From Ascarosepion bandense (taxonomy: Eukaryota; Mollusca; Cephalopoda; Sepiida; Sepiidae), in contig JBBBDQ010000403.1 of assembly GCA_037127315.1 (NCBI GenBank), positions 3,082,001-3,146,000 of the forward strand: 64,000 nucleotides of DNA, written 5' to 3'. Both the position numbers and the translations under genes were made by a program. The notes below the pieces were generated by a model. The model did no database searches. It worked only from the letters and a program-made list of their open reading frames with translations, and had not been told where the DNA came from. Positions 55,455 through 64,000 of this stretch are shown here, piece by piece (position 1 is the stretch's first letter; each line of letters begins with the position of its first letter).

Positions 55455-55765
55455 ATTGGTTGGTTGGTAGGTTGGTTGGTTCATATAACCAGCATATCAA
55501 CCTTCATTAGGTTATTTAGTGCTGAAAATCGTTTTGATTTGTTTTATTTAGTTTATTTGTTTCATTATTTTTGTCTTGCAAGATTCATTGGGATGTGTTT
55601 TTAAGGGCAGGGTCCCCAAGTCCTACCCTTGTTATTTAATCCATAACTGGGGGAAGGAACAGAATAATACCTTTCCCAAGGATACCAGTGCTTAAGTGAA
55701 TGCAGGGTATTCAACTGGAATTCGAACTTGGCTCACCGATTTCTCTTTCCGAGCCGATATGCAAT
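55455..55765 (-). mobile_element. tRNA-derived SINE of the composite type, without 5S head
   Basis: A minus-strand copy with a (GGTT)n tail (55458-55480), the body seen in the 5S composite (GGGCAGGGTCCCCAAGTCC) and a tRNA-like head. The sequence stops at the head, so the 5S part is absent or was lost. Confidence 0.8.
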
Positions 55766-55947
55766 ATAGTGGTTCTTCCTTTTTGAGTAGGCAAGATCTT
55801 TAGTAGTAAAATTAATATAAAACAAGGGATGAGAACATTTTTTTTTAATTCAACAGAATAGCTGAGGAAGAGAGTAAACTGTTTGAAATATTGTAGCAAG
55901 AACAGATATTGAGGTTCTAAGTGTTATTTATCAGACTTAACTTTGGT

Positions 55948-56060
55948 TGGTTGGTTGGTTGGTTGGTTCATTTAACCAGCATATCAACCTTCATTAGGTC
56001 ATTTAATGCTGAAAATCGTTTTGATTTGTTTTATTTAGTTTATTTGTTTTATTGTTTTTG
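55948..56060 (-). mobile_element. SINE 3' end, 5'-truncated
   Basis: A (GGTT)n tail and AACCAGCATATCAACCTTC body, nearly identical to the right part of 55455-55560. Confidence 0.75.
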
Positions 56061-56069
56061 TTTGTTTAT

Positions 56070-56375
56070 TTTTTTTTTTTCAAAAAAGTTTTGTTGGTAA
56101 CTTTTTTATTCTAAAAACTTTTGTTGGTAACGTTTTTTATTCAAAAATGTTTTGTTGGTAATGTTTTTATTCAAAAAGGTTTTACTGGTAACGTTTTTTA
56201 TTAAAAAAAGTTTTGCTGGCAACGTTTTTTATTCAAAAAAGTTTTGTTGGTAATGTTTTTTTATCCAAAAAGTTTTGTTGGTAATGTTTTTTTATCCAAA
56301 AAGTTTTGTTGGTAATGTTTTTTTATTCAAAAAGTTTTGTTGGTAACGCTTTTTCATTCAAAAAAGTTTTGTTGA
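56070..56375. repeat. ~30-bp minisatellite
   Basis: About ten units of AAAAGTTTTGTTGGTAACG followed by TTTTTTATTC with small length changes. It directly follows the truncated SINE. Confidence 0.9.
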
Positions 56376-56394
56376 ATACTTTTATAGCATTTTG

Positions 56395-56580
56395 ACCCCA
56401 GTTTGGGGGTCAACTATTTACCCATAGCTGGGACCCTAACAGGTGCTACCACTCCGGGTCAGGGTGGACCTGGGAACAGCAGCAATTAAGAGGTGGTTCC
56501 ATGCTCCTCACAATCTCCCAATCAGAGAACTTGCTGCCAGATGCAGTTTACAGTCATACCCAGGACCTTATCCCATCTAT
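56395..56580. repeat. Dispersed repeat G
   Basis: TTTACCCATAGCTGGGACCC and the following sequence match 22780-22990. Confidence 0.6.
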
Positions 56581-57655
56581 ATCTATAAAAACAGTGTGTA
56601 TTAAATCTATTGGCTTTTGCATTTGAGAAATCTTAGTAAAGAAAATGTGCTTCCCAGCAGGTATCAAACCTGTATCCTCCTTTGTATGTGAAATCACTAT
56701 TTGATTTTGTTTTCTTTACAGGGTATTTACCCAAGACTTTCCCACAAAGGTAGGATGTGGGACAAGGACAAATTTTATGTGAGAATTCTGAGCATGTACG
56801 CTTGTGCAAGAATTTCCTGTAGACCCTGCTTTTCTCCAGATGAGACTCTATGCTGAAGCATAGACTCATCTTGGTTCCTCTCTGCCCAAAGGTAGAGAGT
56901 CCAACAAGGTTAAATTCCAGTGGAACTCTGGCAAAACTCTGTAGTTTTCTTTACTGCCACAAGCAAGAATCTATTTTCATTTATTTAGGAAACATATAGG
57001 GTCAAAGAGCCGGTATGTCTGAGCTGGATATTGGAGATGAGCTTCTGTTGACCGACAAAGTAGCTCAAATTAGGCTGTGCATCATGATCACACAATCTCT
57101 TCATAATCACATGTCTTACCTCGACTGGTCAAATTCTCTTGTGTCATGATCCTGATGCCACCGAATTGGGTTGGGTAAGGAAGGCAAATGCTTCTGTGCT
57201 CTATCTGATTCACTACTTGGACTGCACGATCCTAAGGTATATATACATATGGCAGGGGACGGCTTGGGGATCTAACTTCCCATTGAAACTCTGATAAGAA
57301 ATTACACAACTAAATGAATATGACCTCTGCTACGGCCATTAGAAACTTGACTGGCTAGCTCTTACTGAGTTAATTGCATCTTACCGCTGAGCTTGGTCAA
57401 CTTTTATTCAGGGCGCAGCTAATTTGTTGATGGAGCAGACTCACCCGATACTGGGTGAATACCACAAGTTCAAATAAAGTTCATATTATTATTCAAAGAA
57501 AATGGTTGAATTCCCTTCATTTTAATATCTTGTGACTTTGCACTACACATGAAGAAATTCTAAAAACTAAAATATTCTGTAATCTTTTGAAATGATTTGT
57601 GAGCATCTTTGTGGTTGCCAACACTGTTTGTTTATAGATACATAATTTAGAATAA
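56581..57655. other. Less AT-rich intron block, unclassified
   Basis: The sequence composition suggests an old element (for example CCCAGCAGGTATCAAACCTG near 56652). No coding domain was recognised. A 28-bp splice-like segment at 56722-56749 was considered and rejected because it breaks the frame. Confidence 0.4.
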
Positions 57656-57760
57656 AGCTCATTTCGTCTTTTTGCCTTGATAAAGTCCATCACAGGATAA
57701 AATGCATAGGTGATTTAAAATACAGTTTTTCTCTTGTCTTTATTTTATTTGACCAAAACT
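57656..57760 (+). repeat. Half fold-back repeat
   Basis: TTTTTGCCTTGATAAAGTCC..GGTGATTTAAAATACAG matches the right arm of 14279-14428. The hammerhead-like core is degraded (GGATAAAAT instead of GGACGAAAC). Confidence 0.65.
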
Positions 57761-58107
57761 CATAGTCTTAACTCGGACTCTTTTCTTGAAAGCTTCAGAT
57801 CTGCTCAGTTTTGTTAGTGAAATGTAAGCAAAGCAATTTCTAAAGTTTTGATTGTAAAGTATTCGGTGTAAAGTTTTTATCTTATTGTTTAATTCCAATG
57901 TGTTCTTCTAAATATTGGATGTGCATTTAGCATAGACCTAATTTGTACAGTAAATCAAAGCATTTAAACATTATATGGCAAACTAGCTTCTCTAGCCTTG
58001 GTTTGCAACCAATTATAAAGTTACTGGCTATCAGTTATAATTGAATTCCAAATCAGGAAAAATGTAATCAGAGAACCTTTGACTCCCTTTCCAAGAAATT
58101 TTGGCAG

Positions 58108-58345
58108 TTCATACATTCTTCTTCTTCATGTGGCCTGTCCCTTCAAGATGTAGGCAATCATAGACTTTTGTTTGTCCCTGTCTCTTGTCAATCTCAATAT
58201 TTTTCCCATTAATATCTCTCCCAAACCCCGCTTTGCCATCCATTTGCTCAAGCCCATCAAATAAGTTTCACGCTGCTTTCTTCTGTCTCTCTTTTCTTTT
58301 ATCCGTCCTGTGAGTATTTAATTCCTCTATCTTCATTTTAGGTAA
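58108..58345 (-). mobile_element. LINE-R 3' fragment
   Basis: Complement of the 3' end with the TTCTTCTTC tail, degraded, 200 bp upstream of microexon a'. Confidence 0.65.
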
Positions 58346-58549
58346 ATTCAGGCATAATGAATGAAAAAAATGGTGAGCCATGATTACCTGTGTTTTGCAA
58401 AAGTAATTCTAATGAATGGTTAAAAATTTTCAAAATGAACTTAACTGAAAAAAAATTAAAAAGAAACTTACATAAAATTAAACAAAACTAAAAATTTTGT
58501 TCCTTTCATAATTTTAATATATACATTTTACTTTTTTTTATTTTTACAG

Positions 58550-58576
58550 GTTACGACAAAAACTGGAATATGCAAG
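58550..58576 (+). CDS. Microexon: linker module a', after vWA 2
   Basis: This 27-bp exon has acceptor TTTTTACAG, donor GTTTGT and phase 1-1. It encodes YDKNWNMQ, and the final base G starts another split codon. It matches module a after vWA 1 (YNRNWIME). The unit duplicated in the gene was therefore vWA exon plus following microexon. No further exon was recognised between here and 64000. Confidence 0.8.
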
Positions 58577-58964
58577 GTTTGTTTTCTTAAAAGTTTTTAT
58601 CATTTTATCAACTTTTATCTATACTGTGCCATTATGATACAATAAGATCCCAAATGCTCAATTAGAGGTCTCAGTTATTCGACTGGTTACCTTAAATTAT
58701 TTTCTGCTTTGAAAACAAGTAAAAAATAAATTTAATCACAGCTGAGATATTTTGTTAATGGCTCTTCTTATGAGAAAGAAAAAATGCTAGAAAAATTCTG
58801 GAAAATTATTCTGCTTATTCTGTCATTGGAAGAAGTACTGGATTCCTTCTGCCACACTTTATCTTTACAAGAATCAGCTTATACTCAAAATAGGTTATTT
58901 TTGCCATATCTGGGCTGGAATATGGATAATTGGTTGATGGATGCTGCATCGGATGTTCTCTAAA

Positions 58965-59378
58965 AATCTGACCTGCAGTCTATTAATGGCTTTTTAATTT
59001 TAACACCCCCAAAATAAAAGCTCTCTCTATTAAAGAACCCTTTTCTTCCTCCCATCAGTATGGCTAATGCTAACCTCCATAAGAGTGATTCACTGCAGGC
59101 TAACATTCTCTGCTGACATGAAGTGGAAAGATTATATTGAAACCATTGTTAGGTCGGCTTCTAAGAAAGTTGGTCCATTATATTGTGCTAGACAATTTTT
59201 CTTGCTTGAATCTATCTTACATATTCATAAGTCTATCATTCTTCCATGCTTTGAATAATGCTGTCACATATGGTCCAGTGCACCTGTTATATATTTAGAG
59301 ATTCTTGATAATATCTAAAGAAAAATCAGTAATATTATTGGTCCTGCCTTGGCATCTCACCTTCAGTCACCATCCCAC
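58965..59378 (+). mobile_element. LINE-C internal copy
   Basis: It encodes LTFSADMKWKDYIETIVRSA, SKKVGPLYCARQFFLLESIL and HIHKSIILPCFE, with stops. It is cut at its right end by a SINE. Confidence 0.8.
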
Positions 59379-59379
59379 A

Positions 59380-59550
59380 GCACTGTCAGTTAAGTGCCAT
59401 ATGTGATACACACTTTGGGCGATCATGTCTTGAAAGAAACATGACTGACTGGGAAGAAAATTATCCTGCAGTAGGTTGCCATTGCTTTCTATAGTAGACT
59501 GGTTGCCAGCCAAGGATATATAACCCAATCTGTCCTATTATTTAATCCTA
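59380..59550 (-). mobile_element. tRNA-derived SINE, family A, partial
   Basis: The 3' half of the element (GTCAGTTAAGTGCCATATG to CCCAATCTGTCCTATTATTT) without its tRNA-like head. Confidence 0.75.
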
Positions 59551-60028
59551 CATTGTAGCTTCCCTAAAATGAGGCTCTTGAGTGGAAAATAAACCTTCTT
59601 ATGAAAGAATTAATACACAATTTTTGGCAATTTTTAAACTTCTTGCCCACAAAAAATGGTTTGTCAAAGGATGGTTTTTCCCTTGACACCACTATTATTT
59701 TGTACTTCGTTCATTCCCTCCTCAACAATTTTTGTTTATAGTCTTAAAAAGTGATGATGATAATTGTAATAAAACCCTAACATATGAAATTTATACATTT
59801 TTCGTTTATTTGTCGATTGTTGTTTTTTTGGTCATTGAGAATTTACAACAAAAATATTAAACTCTTTTTATTTATTACATTGTTAGTTTACAACAATAAC
59901 TTTATGTCTACAACATTCTAAATGTGTGAACTCTAAAAAGGCAAACTAGGTAATACAATGCAATGCATATAATTTTTCAATTTATAAAGAAACAAATGTG
60001 AAAATAAATGTTTTTATTTATAAATTTA
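59551..60028. other. AT-rich intron, nothing recognised
   Basis: No gene or repeat family identified. Confidence 0.45.
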
Positions 60029-60710
60029 CTAGCAGTATAGACCGGTATTGCTTGGGTGTAATTAAAGCTTTAAAACTAATCCATGGTCTTGGAGCTCAGA
60101 CTCTCTGGACATGGGCACGAAAGACTAAAAAGCAATAGTTGTTTCCAGTTAAAGCGAAATTGTAGACTGAAAGAATGGATGTAATTCCTGAGATCAATAT
60201 CAAATAAGTTTTTTTCATAGTAAACTGAATTTTGAAGGCTAAATAAGTCCTCTGAGTAAATGGTATCATGTCTGAGACTAAGAACTACAATTACACCTAC
60301 TTAGAGCCAAACCTGAAGCAAAAACTAAAATAAAAGAGCTGAAAAAAAATACAGACATACAGGCAGATAAACAAACACACACACAAACATCTTGCCTTTT
60401 ATATATATATATTATCAATTTTCTGCACTATTTTAAGAACTGCAACCTTGAAACTTCTGAATATCGTTTCTTATGTCTTTGTCTATGAGTGTATCAAATT
60501 TGATTAAAATCGGACCACTCCTTCTATAACCCGATTTTTTTGATTATTGATTTTCGATATTTATCGGGGGTACCTCGACACAAAACCTAGCTAAGAACAC
60601 TCGCAACTGTGTAAATTTTCAAAAAAATCAGTTCAGCCATTTCGGAGTCTATAGGTAATGGACACACACACACACACACACACAAACTTCCATTTATAAA
60701 TAAGCTTAGA
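60029..60710 (-). mobile_element. Helitron-like element
   Basis: It begins CTAGCAGTATAGACCGG and ends AAATAAGCTTAGA before T on the plus strand. It has the same composite interior as 29417-30143. The hairpin near the end is partly eroded. Confidence 0.8.
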
Positions 60711-61079
60711 TTTAGATAAAAAAATGTATGTGAACAAGAAAATTTAAATTTCAGCCATTAACGACAAGTGACTACAAACTAAAAATTATAAATTTTGCAT
60801 AAAAACCTTTTCAAAGTAATTTATAAAATGGTAAATAATGAATGTTGCATTGGTTTACATGTCTTGATAATACACTAATTTTTAAAAGAATTTTGCATTA
60901 AGATATTTATTTCTTTATATGAAGTTGTGTTCAAACTGTGTAGGATTGAATCCACAGAATTGCATGCAAAATATTTAGAGTTTAGCATTAAGTAAGCCAT
61001 AAAATTGCATGCAAAATATTTAGAGGTTGGCATTAATTAACCCACAGAGGTTGATATGCAGATAAATAAAAAATCAAAC

Positions 61080-61215
61080 AAACCAGAAGGTTACTTGGAT
61101 TGAAAGATACCTGAAGACACCTGGAAAGCTCAGCAGCTGAAATGTCATGATTATAACAACAAAGATGAGGATATTAGTCCAAATTTAAATAATATAAATA
61201 ATGATAGAATTAATC
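61080..61215. repeat. Half fold-back, family E
   Basis: ACCTGAAGACACCTGGAAAG..CAGCTGAAATGTCATG, then AACAAAGATGAGGATATTAG, matches one arm of the family E elements. Confidence 0.5.
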
Positions 61216-61224
61216 CAAACAATT

Positions 61225-61800
61225 ACAATAATGTTTTTACTTTGAAATAGGATCATGTATGATCATTATTCTTGCGCTATCAATTTTTTGAAATTTCACT
61301 GCTGTTTCTTAAATCCCACAGTGTTCTATAAATACTTTCATGGCTTCTGCTCGGACGAACTTAAGTCACTGGTGCCTCCTCAACAGGTGTTTACTCGTGC
61401 AATCAGATTGGCAACTGGGTCCCACCCATTCACAGTTAGGTTAGCCAAATGCAGGCGACAATTTTACTCCTTCAGCTTCTTCTCTTGCACTTCACGCCTG
61501 TGGAACTCTCTCACATATTCTTGCTTTCCTGAGGGCTACAACCTCCAAGAATTTAAATGCAATGTCAATTCTCATCTATTAACCACTGGATTCTAGCTCT
61601 CTCTCCACCCCGTATATCCTTCCCTTTCCCTCCACCTATGTAACTGTCATCACACCTGCATTCTCATCTTTCTATTGATCTTTTCTAACTGGTCTGTACT
61701 CACTCTCTTCTAATTAATCTTTTTACAGTTATGTAGCCCCCTGCACATCAGTGGCATTTCCTCCTTGCTTGGGGTGAAATGATTAAAAAAAAAAAAATCT
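61225..61800 (+). mobile_element. LINE-C 3' end
   Basis: A frame encodes YKYFHGFCSDELKSLVPPQQ, RLATGSHPFTVRLAKCRRQF and SRLWNSLTYSCFPEGYNLQ, then the UTR ending CTTGGGGTGAAATGATT and poly-A. Well preserved and 5'-truncated. Confidence 0.88.
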
Positions 61801-62189
61801 GATAAGTTGTATGCTTTTACTTTTAAGGTCTTCAGAAATTTGTTTTTAGTGAAATATTTTGGAACATTATGCCGAAATTAAACTCTTCTATCGTAATGGT
61901 CAAGAAAAGTCAATATCTTTTCTTTTAATACATTTCATTAACATATTACACACTCATGCTTCATTCAATGAACTGCAGATCCCCAGTGCCAGTGAAGTTC
62001 ATGCAATTTCAAATTATGGTATTTGCATCTTTATGCTTTTTTTCCACATGTCTTGATAGCAATTCTGACAGAAATCACAGCATTGGCAAGAGCAGGATTA
62101 GAATATTAATAACCAAGCAAAAGTGAAAAAAAATTCTTCAAACGTGTGAGCCTTCAGGACAAAATGCCAGAAACCAGTGTGTGAGGAAT

Positions 62190-62565
62190 GTGTTTTCAGT
62201 AAAAGGAGCAACCCAAAATGCCAAATACAGATGGGGTATACTAGAATCAAGCAAGTACAAAAATTTAAATATCTTGGAAGTGTTTTAACAGGAGATGGAA
62301 AGTGCGACACAAAGATTCAAAGACAAATAAGCATGGTGAAGGATGCATTCCAGAAGCTGAGTAAAGTACTAAGACACAGAAAAATTTCACTAGAAACAAA
62401 GAAAAGAGTGCTAGAATGCTATGTGATGTTAGTTCTTTAATACAGCAGTGAATGTTGAACAATATCATCGAAGATGAACGAAAAACTTGAAGCACTGGAA
62501 ATGTGGTTCTACAGAAGGATGCTGGACCGAGCATGTAGGCAATGATGAGGTGTTGGATAGACTGA
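62190..62565 (+). mobile_element. LINE-R internal copy
   Basis: It encodes PKCQIQMGYTRIKQVQKFKY, LGSVLTGDGKCDTKIQRQIS and AFQKLSKVLRHRKISLETKK with stops. This covers the stretch just after the RT core. Confidence 0.85.
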
Positions 62566-62904
62566 AAAAAGTTTTTCCCATTGTCTCATTATCTCCATAA
62601 ATTACTGTATTTATTAAACATACTTTATCAATTATGAAGATTCCGAACAATGGTTGAACCAAAACTAATTTAGAAAAACTTCAAGAAATTTGAATTGAAG
62701 ATTAAATTAATGTCAGAGAACACACTCAGTGCATTGGTTTGATTATAATTTCATTAAAAAAAAAAAGCTGCTTTAATTAAAAACAGATGCTATTTTCAAA
62801 GTTGAAAAATATAGAAAGTGCACTGATTTCTAAATCACCTATAAATTTGCATCCCAGTTCTTATATCTCACATTTTTTAACAAATTTATGTTGTCACAAT
62901 GTGG

Positions 62905-63215
62905 GGTCAGTCAGTTAAGTGCCATACATGATACCTGCTTGGGTGATCATGTCTTGGAAGAGACATAACTGATTGGGCAGAAGATTATCCCACTGTAGGT
63001 TGCCATTACTTTCTGGGGTAGAATGGTTGCCAGCCAAGGCTATAGAACCCAATTTGTCCTGTTATTTAATCCATAACTGGAGGGAAGTGATGGATTAATA
63101 CCTTTCCCAAGGGTATTTGCATGTAAATGAATGCAAGGAATTCAACTGGAATTCAAACTCGGCTCCCCGATTTGTCATTATGAGTCTATATCCACGGCTC
63201 CACAACACACATCCA
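62905..63215 (-). mobile_element. tRNA-derived SINE, family A
   Basis: A full-length minus-strand copy (GTCAGTCAGTTAAGTGCC to CTCCACAACACACATCC). Confidence 0.85.
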
Positions 63216-63377
63216 ATATGGGGTATTTAAAAAAAAGCAATAAAAACAAAAACATTGGGATACTGAATGAAATTATCTCTGCATCTAGACAATTTGAATG
63301 GCATAAATCTTAAAAATTTAAAATTTAGTGCTCTTACATCTTAGAAATTCTAGCCAAAAAAGTGTATAATTATGATG

Positions 63378-63427
63378 TTTCCATTTAAATATTTCCTATA
63401 TATATATAGGAAATATTTAAATGGAAA
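63378..63427. repeat. Perfect 50-bp palindrome
   Basis: TTTCCATTTAAATATTTCC and its exact complement meet at a TATATATATA centre. The right arm is followed by a partial repeat of itself and a TA run. Confidence 0.9.
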
Positions 63428-63449
63428 TATTTAAATATATATATATATA

Positions 63450-63760
63450 TATTAATTATAGTTTAGAACATGTACAAGGTACAAACTACTACAAAATTAT
63501 GCATTTTGTTTTGACATTGAAAGAACAATGTCTCATCATGTAATTAATAATGATGGTATTAAACGTTTTATTTAAAAAATTAAATAAAAACACTTTCTTT
63601 TATTTTTTGAAATATTTTTGTATGAGGTAAGAAGATATTAAAAAAACTGAAAAAAAGAAAGAGAGCAGAAAAGATAATAAAATAAGATGAGAAATCAAGA
63701 AAGGGAAAAGAAAGAGGAAAGAGAAAGACAAAAAACAAATAGCAAAGAGGAAAAGAAGAG
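63450..63760. repeat. Dispersed repeat H, copy 2
   Basis: It matches 18465-18770 (TAGTTTAGAACATGTACAA, TTTTGTTTTGACATTGAAA, TTAATAATGATGGTA), then becomes purine-rich. The remaining sequence to 64000 shows no gene. Confidence 0.65.
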
Positions 63761-64000
63761 AGAAAGCACTGAGAGGAAAGAGCCAAGTGAAATGGCTCAG
63801 AAAGAGAAATTTTAATTTTAGGCAGGAAATGTAGACAGATATAGATATTGGTTACATGGTGTCTGGGCTCAAATCTTTTTGTATTTAAAAAAAGAAAACC
63901 ATACATCTCTTAAAGAAAAAGAAAACAAAGAGGAAAAGGAAAGAGGTGACAGTCTGTTTTATGCTAAATAGAATTGTCAGACCTGACAATTGCATTTTGC

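Noticed and set aside
56722..56749. Possible 28-bp microexon with CAG acceptor and GTAGGA donor
   Set aside because: 28 bp would shift the frame of a gene in which all other exons are multiples of three, and the surrounding sequence looks like an old repeat.

Overview
This is intronic, transposon-rich DNA from an animal nuclear genome. A mollusc, most likely a cephalopod such as an octopus, is the best guess. The pointers are dense TA and CA microsatellites, abundant tRNA-derived SINEs, and a very AT-rich gene with 2-12 kb introns. This placement is an inference from style, not proof. There are no bacterial-type genes or operons.

One host gene can be supported. It runs on the + strand through nearly the whole window and is open at both ends. 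Thirteen exons were found. Five 111-bp exons each encode one complete six-cysteine EGF-like domain (1197-23791). A 24-bp exon follows (26107-26130), then a 564-bp exon encoding a whole von Willebrand factor A (vWA) domain (28632-29195). Four microexons of 24-27 bp come next (35834-46348), then a second 564-bp vWA exon (53838-54401) and another 27-bp microexon (58550-58576). Every exon starts and ends in phase 1, so any exon can be skipped, duplicated or shuffled without changing frame. About 1.84 kb (613 codons) is coding. The product looks like an extracellular EGF/vWA protein, but the first exon, signal peptide and C-terminus lie outside the window.

Almost everything else is mobile DNA. Two non-LTR retrotransposon families recur as 5'-truncated copies: LINE-R, with an RT YADD motif, and LINE-C, whose C-terminus resembles CR1/Jockey-type elements. 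Other elements are a decayed Tc1-like transposon at 46.4-48.0 kb, a Tc1 fragment with reiterated ends at 36.3-37.0 kb, seven Helitron-like copies with the hairpin + CTAG terminus, three solo LTRs, a hAT-like element, a Penelope-like fragment with GIY-YIG, and several fold-back elements.

The most unusual content is small RNA-derived. A composite retroposon joins a nearly full-length 5S rRNA to a tRNA-derived SINE. One clean copy (35151-35661) is bounded by a 12-bp target-site duplication. A second copy (12046-13736) carries eleven tandem 5S units of exactly 117 bp with 8-bp spacers, and the whole assembly is bounded by a 9-bp duplication. A different 5S-headed SINE lies at 37080-37356, and a decayed 5S head at about 44105-44205. 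At 48835-48960 a tRNA-like promoter region is followed directly by a sequence that folds as a hammerhead ribozyme. Several fold-back repeats contain weaker hammerhead-like cores.
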